Of a DNA stretch of 64,000 bases, positions 1 through 8,555 are shown piece after piece; position 1 is the stretch's first letter; each line of letters starts with the position of its first letter. The notes below the pieces were generated by a model, which saw nothing but the letters and a program-made list of their open reading frames with translations, was not told the DNA's origin and did not search any database. The stretch spans positions 8,214,118 to 8,278,117 of the forward strand of contig NZ_JAIFZO010000002.1 of the NCBI RefSeq assembly GCF_026341275.1, in the 5' to 3' direction. The stretch comes from Streptomyces ortus. Lineage in GTDB: Bacteria > Actinomycetota > Actinomycetes > Streptomycetales > Streptomycetaceae. The position numbers were made by a program, and so were the translations under genes.

Positions 1-2294
1 CCGCCCTTGGCGACCGCGTCCCAGTCCAGCCAGGTGGCGCGCAGGTTCTTCCCGCCGAACGTCGCCCGCTTGACGTAGCGCTGGGTGTCGCTCGCACCCG
101 GCGCCTTCACGGTCAGCGTGCCGCCCTGCTGCTTCCCGTACGCGCCGATGCGGATGTCAGCCGAGGGGAACTGCGGGCTGGACACGGCGAGGAAGCCACC
201 GCCGTTCGTCGTCGGGTACAGGCCCAGCGAGGAGAAGACGTACCAGGCCGACATGGTGCCCAGGTCGTCGTTCCCGGTCATGCCGTCGGGCCCGTCCGTG
301 AAGAGCGTCATCGCGGCGCGGACCACGGTGGCGGTCTTGGCGGGCGCGCCGGCCCACAGGTACATGTACGGGGCGTGCAGGTCGGGCTCGTTGTTCGGGT
401 TGTAGGTCGACTTGCCGTAGTAGTCGTACGGAGCCGAGATCCAGTCCTCGCGAGCGGTCCTGGCCGGGTCCGCGAGGAGTTTGTCGTACGCGAAGAAGGA
501 GTCGAGCCGCCTCTCGGTCGCGCTCTTGCCGCCCATCAGGGAGACGAGTCCGGCCGGGTCCTGGGGCGCGAGCCACTGGTACTGATAGGCGCCGCCCTCA
601 TGGAACTGGTGGCCCGCTTCGACCGGGTCGTAGGGCGTCAGCCAGGTGCCGTCGGTCGTACGCGGCCGGAACTGCTGGATGGAGGAGTCCCACAGGTTCC
701 GGTACCACTGGCCGCGCGCCGCGAACATCTTGGCGTCCGCGCCGTGTCCCAGTCCCTTGGCCATCAGCGCCAGCGATGCGTCCGCCGCCGCGTACTCCAT
801 GGTCGCCGAGGCGGGATGGCGGCAGTCGTTGTCACCGCCCTTGTCGGCGCAGTCCTTCCCCGGTTCCAGCCCGCTGGGGACGTAACCGCGCTTCTGGTAC
901 GCGTCCACCCCCGCGCGGCCGTTGTAGGGGGAGTCGGCCGGTGGCGTACTGACCGCGTTCTTCCGCAGCAGCGCGTACGCCTCCTTCTCGTGACCTGCGA
1001 GCAGCCCCTTGGACCATGCCTCGACCAGGAAGGGCGTCACCGGGTCACCGGTCATGATGTTGGTCTCGCTGTTGGCGAGCGACCAGCGCGGCAGCCAGCC
1101 GCCGTCCCGTCCGATCGCGACGACGGACAGCGCGACATCACGGGCGACCTTCGGCTGCAACATCTGGAGCAGCTGGTTCTGCGGCCGGTGGGTGTCCCAC
1201 AGCGACAGGTTCTGGTACGGCGTGAACCCCGACGCGACATGGTTCTTCCCGTCGAAGCCCGCGTACCGGCCGTCGACGTCTCCGGCGAGGTTCGGATGCA
1301 GCTGCGCGTGATAGAGGGCGGAGTAGAACGCGCGCTGCCGCTCGGCCGAACCGCCGCCGATCTTGACCGCGTCGAGCTGCCGCTCCCAGGTCGCGTGCAG
1401 CGCCGCCCGCGTGGCGTCGAAGTCGTACGAGTCCTGTGTCTCCGCGGTGAGGTTCTTGCGGGCGCCTTCGGGACCCGTGTAGGAGAGCCCCACCTTGACG
1501 ACGACGTCGCGGTCGGCGGCGGCGTCGAAGGTCACCCAGGCACCGTTGTCGCCCTCGCCGGACGCGTCCCTTTCGCCGGGGGCGGGGGTGCTCCCGCGCC
1601 ACGCGCCGTGCGAGGTGAACGGCCGGTCGAAGGTCGCCGTGAAGTAGACGGTGTGCTTGTCCTTGCCCGCGCAGAAGTTGCCGGCTTCGACACGGCCCTC
1701 GACGGTCCGGTCGCCGACGACGTGCACCTCCGAGCTGTAGACCTTCTGGTTGGCCTTGCCCGTGTTGAACAGGACGTTGGCGCGGTCGGTCGAGGGGAAG
1801 GTGTAGCGCTGCCATCCGGTGCGGGAGGTGGCGGTCAGCTCGGCGTCGATGCCGTACGACTTCAACCCGACGCGGTAGTAACCGGGTTCGGCGTCCTCGT
1901 CGTCGTGCGAGAACGCCGACCGGTAGGAGTTCGGGTCGACGCTGTCGACCGCGCCGGTCGTCGGCATGATCGGCAGCTCACCCATGACGGAACAGCCGAC
2001 ACCGGAGAGGTGGGTCTGGCTGAACCCGTGGATCTTGTCCTGCTGGTAGTCGTAGCCGCCCTGGCCGCCGGTGTCCGGGCTGACCTGGACCATGCCGAAG
2101 GGGGCGCTCGCGCCGGGGAAGGTGTTGCCGAAGTTCTGGGTGCCGATGAACGGGTTGACCAGAGAGGTCGGTGGAGCGGTCGCCGCGGGAGCCTGGGCGG
2201 CGGCCGGCACCGGAGCCAGGGCGCCCCCGGCAACGAGCAGTGCGGCGAGCCCTGTTGACGCGCGGTCACGCCATCGTCGGCGGGGTCTGTGCAT
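1..2294 (-). CDS. Secreted GH92 alpha-mannosidase (3' end beyond window)
   Basis: The 764 codons seen match glycoside hydrolase family 92, calcium-dependent exo-alpha-mannosidases that trim mannans and N-glycans outside the cell. A signal peptide with an Arg-rich start and a hydrophobic core ends near Ala-Gln-Ala at residue 33. The mature protein begins with the GH92 N-terminal motif VNPFIGTQNFGNTFPGASAP. Near the C-terminus TGNDDLGTMSAWYVFS matches the family block carrying the acidic base and calcium residues. The start has AGGAG 8 bases upstream. Only a short C-terminal tail appears to be missing. It is the last visible gene on this strand after the MFS gene but has its own long leader and promoter. 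Family assignment is secure; substrate linkage is not. Confidence 0.93.
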   Translation of the reverse strand, partial: MHRPRRRWRDRASTGLAALLVAGGALAPVPAAAQAPAATAPPTSLVNPFIGTQNFGNTFPGASAPFGMVQVSPDTGGQGGYDYQQDKIHGFSQTHLSGVGCSVMGELPIMPTTGAVDSVDPNSYRSAFSHDDEDAEPGYYRVGLKSYGIDAELTATSRTGWQRYTFPSTDRANVLFNTGKANQKVYSSEVHVVGDRTVEGRVEAGNFCAGKDKHTVYFTATFDRPFTSHGAWRGSTPAPGERDASGEGDNGAWVTFDAAADRDVVVKVGLSYTGPEGARKNLTAETQDSYDFDATRAALHATWERQLDAVKIGGGSAERQRAFYSALYHAQLHPNLAGDVDGRYAGFDGKNHVASGFTPYQNLSLWDTHRPQNQLLQMLQPKVARDVALSVVAIGRDGGWLPRWSLANSETNIMTGDPVTPFLVEAWSKGLLAGHEKEAYALLRKNAVSTPPADSPYNGRAGVDAYQKRGYVPSGLEPGKDCADKGGDNDCRHPASATMEYAAADASLALMAKGLGHGADAKMFAARGQWYRNLWDSSIQQFRPRTTDGTWLTPYDPVEAGHQFHEGGAYQYQWLAPQDPAGLVSLMGGKSATERRLDSFFAYDKLLADPARTAREDWISAPYDYYGKSTYNPNNEPDLHAPYMYLWAGAPAKTATVVRAAMTLFTDGPDGMTGNDDLGTMSAWYVFSSLGLYPTTNGGGFLAVSSPQFPSADIRIGAYGKQQGGTLTVKAPGASDTQRYVKRATFGGKNLRATWLDWDAVAKG

Positions 2295-2341
2295 GGAAGC
2301 GGTCTCCTGTTCCTCGCTCTTCGTGTGCTGCGCACGGAGAA

Positions 2342-2369
2342 GAGCGCCGGCCCGAAAGGGCCGGCGCTC
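2342..2369 (-). promoter_or_regulatory. Strong hairpin in the GH92 leader
   Basis: A perfect 12-bp stem (GAGCGCCGGCCC) closes a 4-base loop about 48 bases upstream of the GH92 start. If transcription begins at the promoter near 2485-2514, the hairpin lies inside a roughly 185-base leader, so it may be an attenuator or mRNA stabiliser. It could instead terminate readthrough from the MFS gene. There is no T-run on either strand, which is common for streptomycete terminators. The rest of 2295-2669 holds no gene. Confidence 0.55.
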
Positions 2370-2484
2370 ATGTCTGTGTGTGCCTCGGGCGCGGAAATCC
2401 GGCACGGAGGGCAAGCGGTGTGCAGGTCATCGCGTCGAGCCCCCCTCGCAGCGCAATCAACGGGATCCGGCTGGATGGAAGCGG

Positions 2485-2514
2485 ACTAGATCACGCGTCT
2501 GACATCGTTGTCAA
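2485..2514 (-). promoter_or_regulatory. Candidate GH92 promoter with LacI-like operator
   Basis: On the minus strand a TTGACA box (2514-2509) is followed 18 bases later by TCTAGT (2490-2485). The -35 box overlaps the near-palindrome TGACATCGTTGTCA (2500-2513), which has the central CG and GACA/TGTC arms typical of LacI-family operators. A similar perfect palindrome precedes the GH43 gene at 15740. Function is inferred from position and symmetry only. Confidence 0.45.
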
Positions 2515-2669
2515 GACTTCTGACGCGGACTGTGGAGGTACGCGGAATCGCGGTCGTCCGCCACGGCTCTGCCCGTCACCCGCCACGGCCCTGCCCGTCG
2601 CGCGCCTCGAAGGGGCGACGGGTGGAGGGGCGGTGGAGGAAGGGGTGAGGGGCGGAGGGCGGACGCCGG

Positions 2670-3980
2670 TCAGGTCTGGGGGCAGGTGGCGCGTGCGGCG
2701 GTCTGGCGGGAGCGGAGCCACTGGGCGAGCAGTGCGAGGGCGGCGAGGAGGGCGACCGTGGCGGCGTAGGCGATGGACGTCTCATGGAGTCCCGTGTGGG
2801 TGGCGGCGATTCCGGCGACGACGGCGGGCACGCTGAAGGACAGGTAGGAGATCACGAAGGCCACGGAGAACAGCTCGCCGCGTTCCGAGGGTGCGGCCAT
2901 CCGGGCCAGCGTGCCGAAACTGGCGAGGGACGAGGCGCCGAACCCGACCCCGGCGACCACGGTGCCGAGCGCCGCGGTGAGCAGCGAGTCCTCCTCGACA
3001 CCGGTCAGGGCGACCACCGTGCCGGTGAGCAGGAGGGCGGCGCCGAGCGCGAGGGTGCGGGCGACGGGCCAGGCGCGCAGCGCGATCGCGGTCAGACAGG
3101 CCGGTACGGTCAGCAGGGTGACCACGAGGCCGCCGACGACGTGACTGGAGAGGCCGAACAGGCCCACGACGACCGACGGTCCGAGCGAGAGGTACAGGCC
3201 GCCCAGCGCCCAGCTCGCGACGAGGATCGGCACCAGGCGCAGCAGGTCCGCCCGCAGGTGGGGCGCCACTTTGAGGCGGGGCTGGAGGGAGCGGGCGGCG
3301 CCGGGCCGGCGCAGCGACGTCTCGGGCAGTGCCGCGACCACGGCCGCGGCGAGGACGAGGCCACCCAGCAGCAGTACGTACACGAGGCGGGTGGGGTGGG
3401 GGCCGTACTCGACGAGGAAGCCGCAGCCCAGGGCGCCGAGCCCCAGCCCGAAGGTGGGTGCCGCGCCGGTGACGACGCCGGCGCGGTGCGGCGCGTGGGT
3501 GGGGTTGAGGTCGGCCAGGGCCGCGCCGAGGGCGGTCATCGCGGCCCCGGTGGCGACGCCCTGGACCAGGCGCGCGGTCAGCAGCAGGGACACGCTGTCC
3601 GCGACGAGGAAGAGTCCCATCGACGCGGCCTCCAGCGCGATCGCGGAGAGCAGTACCGGGCGGCGGCCGAGATGGTCGGACAGGGAGCCGAGCACCAGCA
3701 GGGCCGCGATCATCCCGAGCACATAGACGGCGAACACCGTGGTGAGGGTGGTCGCGGAGAAGTCCCAGTGCTGCTGGTAGACGACGTAGAGGGGGGACGG
3801 GGCGCTGGACGCGGCCATGAAGAGCACGAAGACGACGGCGATGGCGGCGAAAGCGGTCGGCCGGGTGAGCTCGCCGCGGCGGCGTCGACCGGGCGGGTTG
3901 GTATCGGAAGGAGGCGCTATCTGGTTCTTCCTGTCGCTGTTCCTGTCGCTGTCGCTGTCGGATAGGGCGGAGACGGACAT
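2670..3980 (-). CDS. MFS drug-efflux-type transporter
   Basis: This 436-residue protein is a 12-helix major facilitator, probably a proton-driven exporter of small molecules. A charged, Ser/Asp-rich N-terminal tail of about 45 residues precedes the first helix. The loop after helix 2 has the MFS signature GSLSDHLGRRPVL near residue 105. The start at 3980 was chosen because GGAGAG lies just upstream and because the longer frame would run through the divergent tetR gene. A two-site operator region separates it from that TetR gene, so it is very likely the TetR target. The substrate cannot be read from sequence; an antibiotic or other toxic compound is the usual case. Confidence 0.88.
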   Translation of the reverse strand: MSVSALSDSDSDRNSDRKNQIAPPSDTNPPGRRRRGELTRPTAFAAIAVVFVLFMAASSAPSPLYVVYQQHWDFSATTLTTVFAVYVLGMIAALLVLGSLSDHLGRRPVLLSAIALEAASMGLFLVADSVSLLLTARLVQGVATGAAMTALGAALADLNPTHAPHRAGVVTGAAPTFGLGLGALGCGFLVEYGPHPTRLVYVLLLGGLVLAAAVVAALPETSLRRPGAARSLQPRLKVAPHLRADLLRLVPILVASWALGGLYLSLGPSVVVGLFGLSSHVVGGLVVTLLTVPACLTAIALRAWPVARTLALGAALLLTGTVVALTGVEEDSLLTAALGTVVAGVGFGASSLASFGTLARMAAPSERGELFSVAFVISYLSFSVPAVVAGIAATHTGLHETSIAYAATVALLAALALLAQWLRSRQTAARATCPQT

Positions 3981-3991
3981 GACTCTCTCCA

Positions 3992-4049
3992 AACGCAGTG
4001 ATCGATGCGTTAAGGACGCTACCACTAACGCAACGATCAGTGCGATAAT
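3992..4049. promoter_or_regulatory. Twin TetR operators and promoter region between MFS gene and tetR
   Basis: Two related imperfect palindromes occur: AACGCAGTGATCGATGCGTT (3992-4011) and AACGCAACGATCAGTGCGAT (4027-4046), both fitting AACGCA-N2-GATC-N2-TGCG. Their centres are 35 bp apart. The right site overlaps a -10-like GATAAT (4044-4049) that ends 6 bases before the tetR ATG, which suggests a leaderless tetR transcript. The arrangement fits a repressor controlling both its own gene and the exporter. Confidence 0.72.
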
Positions 4050-4055
4050 TTCCCC

Positions 4056-4625
4056 ATGGATGACGCTCAAGCTCAGGTACGCCCCGGCGGTCGCTCCGCG
4101 AAGGTCCGCGCGGCCGTTCACCACGCCGTCGCACAGCTCCTCGCGGAGGAACCCGCGGAGGCCCTGACGATTCCCGCCGTCGCCGCCCGCGCGGGCGTGC
4201 ACCCGACCACGGTGTACCGGCGCTGGGGCTCGGCAGCTCAGCTCCTGAGCGATGTGGCCACCAGCCGGTTCAGCGGCGACGTCGTCGTGCCCGACACCGG
4301 CACCCTCGCCGGTGACCTGGAGCGCTGGCTGGGGGACGTGGCGACCGACCTCGCGGACCCCGACACCCTCGCGCTCATGCGCGCCGCCATCGGCTCCGGG
4401 CCGGAAGGCGGCTGCGCCTGCATCGGGGACCGGCATGAGCAGCTGAGCGCCATCATCGAGCGCGAGCGGTCCCGCGGCGGCCGTGCCCCCGCTGTGGAGA
4501 GCGCCGTGGACTTCCTGCTGGGACCGCTGTACTACCGCGCCATCTTCAGCGCCCAGCCGGCCTCCAGCGACTGGGCACGTGAACTGGTGTCCACGTTCCT
4601 CTCGGCGTCGAGGGCCCTGGCCTGA
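4056..4625 (+). CDS. TetR/AcrR-family repressor
   Basis: The 189-residue protein has an N-terminal TetR helix-turn-helix (about residues 16-60; IPAVAARAGVHPTTVYRRWG is the recognition region) and a helical ligand-binding C-terminal half. It is divergent from the MFS exporter gene and faces two matching palindromes, so it most likely represses both genes until a ligand binds. There is no ribosome-binding site before the ATG, and a -10-like GATAAT ends 6 bases upstream, so translation is probably leaderless. The Cys pair in GCACIGD near residue 125 is unusual but could simply be part of the ligand pocket. The ligand is unknown. Confidence 0.9.
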   Translation: MDDAQAQVRPGGRSAKVRAAVHHAVAQLLAEEPAEALTIPAVAARAGVHPTTVYRRWGSAAQLLSDVATSRFSGDVVVPDTGTLAGDLERWLGDVATDLADPDTLALMRAAIGSGPEGGCACIGDRHEQLSAIIERERSRGGRAPAVESAVDFLLGPLYYRAIFSAQPASSDWARELVSTFLSASRALA

Positions 4626-4734
4626 GCCCGCGCCGACGTCCACGTCGGCTACGGCAGCCGGCTCGTGGCCCCCATGGCACGGGCCACCCGCCGCCTGGTC
4701 GGTGTCCCGGTCCGCAATCGGTGCCGGTTTTACC

Positions 4735-4758
4735 GTTGAAGTGGTGTTTCCGGGGTAA
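4735..4758 (+). promoter_or_regulatory. Possible SigB-type promoter
   Basis: GTTG followed after 14 bases by GGGTAA fits the streptomycete SigB-type pattern GNNT-N14-16-GGGTA. It sits about 40 bases before the RsbW-like gene. The match is short and has a good chance of being random. Confidence 0.3.
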
Positions 4759-4795
4759 GCGACATCCGGTAAGAGCGCTTCGGCAGTGAGGCGGA

Positions 4796-5275
4796 ATGAT
4801 GAAATTGGCTGGGCAGACAGAAGGCCGGCAGCAATGGACGGATACTTCCGCGGCGGTGACCGCTGTGGTGGAAGGCACTGCGGGGATCGGTGATGCCCGT
4901 GACGCGGCCTGCGGATTCATGGAATCCTTGCGGGTCGATCATGGGATCGAAGTGTCCTCGCGGGCAGTCGGAATGGTTCAGCTGGTGGTGTCCGAGCTGG
5001 TGACCAATGCCCGCAAACACGCCCCGGGTCCCTGTGTGATGACCTTGGAGGCCGACGGCGAGGCCGTCACGGTGACGGTGTGGGACAGCGGCACCGCGTT
5101 GCCGCGGATCCTGCCGCCGAACCCGGCCCGGGTCGGTCAGCACGGTCTGGAGATCGTCATGGCGGTGTCCCGGAGCTTCGAGATCCATCGGGAGCCGGTC
5201 GGCAAACGCATCCGGGCCTCGGTGGTCCTCGCCGACGACCCGGGCGGTGACGCGGCAGGCCGTCAGCCGATGTGA
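4796..5275 (+). CDS. RsbW-like ATP-binding regulatory protein
   Basis: The 159-residue protein is a stand-alone GHKL/HATPase domain of the RsbW/SpoIIAB-like type that is highly expanded in Streptomyces. The N-box VVSELVTNARKHA (about residues 63-75), the G1 motif VWDSG (about 98-102) and a GQHGLEIV G2-like segment (about 116-123) are present. Such proteins bind ATP and act as anti-sigma factors or serine kinases of anti-sigma antagonists. There is no sigma factor or antagonist gene next door, so the partner is unknown; a SigB-type sigma factor lies 10 kb away. The first of two adjacent ATGs is used, with GAGGCGGA upstream. Confidence 0.85.
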   Translation: MMKLAGQTEGRQQWTDTSAAVTAVVEGTAGIGDARDAACGFMESLRVDHGIEVSSRAVGMVQLVVSELVTNARKHAPGPCVMTLEADGEAVTVTVWDSGTALPRILPPNPARVGQHGLEIVMAVSRSFEIHREPVGKRIRASVVLADDPGGDAAGRQPM

Positions 5276-5306
5276 GCACGGCCACGGGGCGGTGCCGTCC
5301 GTCCGG

Positions 5307-6110
5307 TCACAGGCTCGCCGCGTGATCGGGGACGTACGTCTGCAGATCACGCGGCGGGCGCTCGTAGCCGGTCGACGGCGGGCGTTTCGGCAGCTCCAGC
5401 ACCGGTGGCGGGACGTCGTGGTAGGGCAGCGAACCCAGCAGATGGGCGATCATGTTGAGGCGGGCCCGCCGTTTGTCGTCGCTCTCGACGATGAACCAGG
5501 GCGCCTCGGTGATGTCCGTATGGACCAGCATCTCGTCCTTGGCCCGTGAGTACGCCTCCCAGTGGGTGATCGACTCCAGGTCCATCGGCGAGAGCTTCCA
5601 GCGCCGTACCGGATCGTCGAGGCGGCGCCGGAACCGGTCCTCCTGTACGGCGTCGCTCACCGAGAACCAGTACTTGCGCAGCACGATCCCCTCCTCCACC
5701 AGCATCCGCTCGAAGATCGGGCACTGGCGCAGGAAGAGCTGGTACTCCTGCTTCGTGCAGAAGCCCATCACGTGCTCGACACCGGCCCGGTTGTACCAGC
5801 TGCGGTCGAACAGCACGATCTCGCCGGCCGCCGGAAGGTGTTCGGTGTAGCGCTGGAAGTACCACTGGGTGCGCTGCCGCTCGGTCGGCTTGGGCAGGGC
5901 CACGATCCGGGCGACCCGCGGATTGAGGTGCTCGGCGACACGCTTGATGGTGCCGCCCTTGCCGGCCGCGTCGCGTCCCTCGAAGACGACCACGAGCCGG
6001 GCGCCCTCCGCCCGGACCCATTCCTGGAGTTTCACCAACTCGGTCTGCAGGCGCAACAGTTCACGCTCGTACGGTTTACGCGGCAGAGTTGCCGCCTTCT
6101 TGTCGGCCAT
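5307..6110 (-). CDS. ppk2: Polyphosphate kinase 2
   Basis: The 267-residue protein is a single-domain PPK2, which uses polyphosphate to phosphorylate nucleoside diphosphates or monophosphates in the cytoplasm. The Walker A loop FEGRDAAGKGGTIKR lies near residues 43-57 and the Walker B/lid segment LFDRSWYNRAGVEHV near 103-117. The C-terminal block QEDRFRRRLDDPVRRWKLS is also typical. One PPK2 domain and this length suggest a class I or III enzyme; the nucleotide preference cannot be decided by eye. The start at 6110 has GGAGG 5 bases upstream, which rules out an 18-codon extension. It converges on the RsbW-like gene with a 31-base gap. Confidence 0.93.
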   Translation of the reverse strand: MADKKAATLPRKPYERELLRLQTELVKLQEWVRAEGARLVVVFEGRDAAGKGGTIKRVAEHLNPRVARIVALPKPTERQRTQWYFQRYTEHLPAAGEIVLFDRSWYNRAGVEHVMGFCTKQEYQLFLRQCPIFERMLVEEGIVLRKYWFSVSDAVQEDRFRRRLDDPVRRWKLSPMDLESITHWEAYSRAKDEMLVHTDITEAPWFIVESDDKRRARLNMIAHLLGSLPYHDVPPPVLELPKRPPSTGYERPPRDLQTYVPDHAASL

Positions 6111-6224
6111 GCCGCCTCCACCGCTCGCGGACCCGGCGGGATCACCCCGCCCCGGGTCGGACACCAGGACAGCACCGTACTGACCGGCGAAGGACCGCGC
6201 ACCCTGGTCTTCATCCGCGGCCCC

Positions 6225-7868
6225 TCAGCGGACGCGGATGAAGACCACGTCGTAGCCGCTGTTCGTGGCACGGGACCTGACGTAGACGCCGTCGTTGTCG
6301 CCGTTGGGGTTGCCCGTGTTGCCCTCGACGGTGGTGAAGGACGATCCGGACACCGTGCGCACGATCCCTATGTGCTCGTTGCCCCCGGTGAAGTCGCTTC
6401 CGCCGTCCCAGTCGAAGGCCACGATGTCGCCCGGCTGCGGGCTGGTCGTCACCGACAGGTGGTAGTTGCCGGCCCGCGCCTGCTTGACCCAGCCCGAGAC
6501 ATAGGAGTTGCGGTAGGAGCTGGCCCCGGTCTGCTTGGCCACCCAGCTCACGAACGTCGCGCACCAGGCGTAGTTGCTGGTGGAGAGGGAGAGACCGACC
6601 GACGAGCCGTAGCTGTTCGCGCGGGCGCTGCCCTCGACCGTGCCCACCTCGGCTTCCGCCACGTCGAGGATCCTGGCGTAGCCGCCACCGGGCGTAGGCG
6701 ACGACGGCGGGGTGACCGCGCCGTACAGCGCGGCCTTGGTGTTGGGTCCCACGTGGCCGTCGACCGACAGCCCCTTCTCGGCCTGGAAGTCCCTGACGGC
6801 GCTGTCGGTGAGCGCGCCGAAGTCACCGTCGACGGCGAGATCGGCACCGTGGTGGTTGAGCAGGCTCTGCAACTCGGTGACACAGCCGCTGCGTTGCCCC
6901 TGCACGATCTCGTTCGGGCAGGAGGCGGAGTTCAGGTTGACCGGCGCGGGCGCGCCGTTGCCGCCGCCACCGCCGATGTTCGCGTACAGGGCGGCCTTGG
7001 TGGTCGGGCCGACCGCTCCGTCGGCGGTCAGGCCGCTCGCGGACTGGAAGGCCTTCACGGCCGCCAGGGTGCGGGGACCGAAACTTGCGTCGACGTCGAG
7101 GCTCTGGCCCTTGCCGTTCAGCAGGGACTGCAGCGTGGCGACGCAACCGCCGCTCTGCCCCTCCACGATGTTCTCCGGGCAGGACGACGACCTCAGGTCC
7201 AGGCTCGTCGACGGTGACTCGTCGGTGTCGTACAGCGCCCGCTTGGTGGCCTGACCGACCTGGCCGTCGGCCGTGAGACCGCGGGAGGACTGGAAGGCGC
7301 GGACGGCGCTCGCCGTCCCGGCCCCGAAGTCGCCGTCCACGTCGACGGCGTAGCCCTGGTGGCGCAGCAGCCGCTGCAGCTCGGTGACGCAGCCGCCCTT
7401 GGCACCCTGGACGATGTTCGCGGGGCAGGCGGACGAGTTCAGGTTGACGGGGGCGGGCGCCGAGCCTCCGGTCGCGTACAGCTTGCTCTTGGTCGCGGGG
7501 CCCACCCGCCCGTCCACGGCGATGGCGGTGGCGGCCTGGTACTCACGGACCGCGTAGAGCGTGCCCGCGCCGAACTGGCCGTCCACCGCCAGCCCGGCGC
7601 CGTGCGCGTTGAGCAGGTTCTGCAACTCCGTGACGCAACCGTTCGTCTGGCCCTGCACGATCTCGGCGGGGCAGGACGCGGAGGTCAGCCTGATGGGGGC
7701 CGGGGCCGCCGCGGCGGGCTGGGCGCCGATCACGATACCGGCCGAGACCATGGCCGCGGTGGCGGCGAAGGTCCCGACGCGTGTCCGCCACCCTGTCCCG
7801 GTGCGGTGCGCGTCCCGACCGTGTGGACCTTCGGCTTCGCTGCGAACGAGGAATGCGAGTCTTGCCAT
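6225..7868 (-). CDS. Secreted CHAP peptidase/amidase with four peptidoglycan-binding repeats
   Basis: This 547-residue exported protein has a long N-terminus with a hydrophobic segment ending in Ala-rich AAAAAP near residue 57. Four PG_binding_1 repeats of about 80 residues follow, each opening with a CP...IVQG/EG...GCVTELQ-like block and ending DG.VG..TK..LY. The C-terminal CHAP domain (about 415-547) contains the catalytic Cys in WCATFVSWVAK, His in EHIGIVRT and an EGNTG segment, as in cell-wall amidases or endopeptidases. It probably cleaves peptidoglycan while anchored to it. The start has AGGAGA about 9 bases upstream. Two tryptophan/glycine-type binding proteins and two membrane regulators follow nearby, making a cell-wall locus. 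Confidence 0.88.
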   Translation of the reverse strand: MARLAFLVRSEAEGPHGRDAHRTGTGWRTRVGTFAATAAMVSAGIVIGAQPAAAAPAPIRLTSASCPAEIVQGQTNGCVTELQNLLNAHGAGLAVDGQFGAGTLYAVREYQAATAIAVDGRVGPATKSKLYATGGSAPAPVNLNSSACPANIVQGAKGGCVTELQRLLRHQGYAVDVDGDFGAGTASAVRAFQSSRGLTADGQVGQATKRALYDTDESPSTSLDLRSSSCPENIVEGQSGGCVATLQSLLNGKGQSLDVDASFGPRTLAAVKAFQSASGLTADGAVGPTTKAALYANIGGGGGNGAPAPVNLNSASCPNEIVQGQRSGCVTELQSLLNHHGADLAVDGDFGALTDSAVRDFQAEKGLSVDGHVGPNTKAALYGAVTPPSSPTPGGGYARILDVAEAEVGTVEGSARANSYGSSVGLSLSTSNYAWCATFVSWVAKQTGASSYRNSYVSGWVKQARAGNYHLSVTTSPQPGDIVAFDWDGGSDFTGGNEHIGIVRTVSGSSFTTVEGNTGNPNGDNDGVYVRSRATNSGYDVVFIRVR

Positions 7869-7929
7869 GGCGGGAGGTTCTCCTTCGGCGGGGGAGGGGT
7901 TCGGCGGCTGGAGGGGCGAGAACACGCAA

Positions 7930-7964
7930 CCCGGCCCGTCCTCGCGGTTGCAGGACGGGCCGGG
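7930..7964 (-). terminator. Perfect 13-bp hairpin between cell-wall genes
   Basis: Arms CCCGGCCCGTCCT and its exact complement enclose a 9-base loop. It lies downstream of the small repeat protein gene (8109-8555) and 61 bases before the CHAP gene, both on the minus strand. It is a likely terminator for the first or an attenuator for the second. Confidence 0.55.
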
Positions 7965-7983
7965 GCGGGTCGTCACTCATGGG

Positions 7984-8055
7984 TCAGACAGGCCGGACAG
8001 GCCAGACGGGCCAGACAGGCCGGGATGGACCGGATGGACCAGACAGGCCAGGCCG
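7984..8055. repeat. Degenerate AGACAGGCC tandem repeats
   Basis: About 70 bases made of variants of a 9-base unit (cagacaggc, ggacaggcc, agacgggcc, ggatggacc). The stretch is non-coding and separates the hairpin at 7930 from the stop of the small repeat protein gene. Confidence 0.7.
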
Positions 8056-8108
8056 TTCAGGGAGGTGAGGCCGGTGAGGCCGTCGGACCTGGGGGAGCGG
8101 TCGGGCTC

Positions 8109-8555
8109 TCAGGCGGCGAAGCGCTTGAACGCCGCCCGGGTGCCCGAACCGGCGACGCCGTCGATGTCGCCCGTGTAGCCGTAGCTGTCCTTCAGCAGAC
8201 GCTGCAACGCCTTGATGGTGTTGGTGCCGGGGTCCCCGTCGATCTCGCCGGTGTAGCCCCAGTACTTCGCGAGGCAGCGCTGGAAGGCCTTCCAGCTGTT
8301 GGTGCCCAGCTGACCGTCGATGGAGCCCGTGTAGCCCCAGTAGTCCGCGAGGAAGTTCTGGACGTTCTTGGCCTCGGCCGTGGTCAGACCGAAGTTCTGC
8401 GTCGCGGTCACGGCGGCGGGCTGTGCGACCGCCGCCGTCCGCGCGGTGGTCGCGGTCGCCGCGAAGCTGGTGCCCGCGGTCGCCACACTGCCGGCGGCGA
8501 GGCCGACAACGGTGACGAGTCCGGCGATGGTCGTGCCCAGAGCGTTCGCTCGCAT
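8109..8555 (-). CDS. Small secreted triple-repeat peptidoglycan-binding-like protein
   Basis: The 148-residue protein starts with a Sec-type signal peptide (hydrophobic core about residues 7-28, Ala-rich cleavage region near 33-40). The mature part holds three 26-residue repeats with a core (Y/W)GYTG.IDG..G.....A(F/L)(Q/K)R, the minimal helical unit of PG_binding_1 domains. It is probably exported and binds cell wall or a wall-associated ligand without enzymatic activity. The start at 8555 has AGGAAA upstream and lies after an upstream in-frame region lacking coding character. It sits between the CHAP enzyme and the divergent HTH-TM pair. Confidence 0.8.
   Translation of the reverse strand: MRANALGTTIAGLVTVVGLAAGSVATAGTSFAATATTARTAAVAQPAAVTATQNFGLTTAEAKNVQNFLADYWGYTGSIDGQLGTNSWKAFQRCLAKYWGYTGEIDGDPGTNTIKALQRLLKDSYGYTGDIDGVAGSGTRAAFKRFAA

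Noticed and set aside
375..2258. 627-codon open frame on + opposite the GH92 gene
   Set aside because: It is the GC-rich antisense shadow of the mannosidase frame, with Val/Arg/Gly-rich low-complexity sequence and no domain.
4056..4643. Long N-terminal extension of the MFS gene to 4643
   Set aside because: It would overlap the whole tetR gene on the other strand; a Shine-Dalgarno sequence at 3980 fits the real start.
6225..7868. DNA-level tandem repeats in the CHAP gene
   Set aside because: The four repeats are protein domains whose DNA has diverged, not recent duplications.
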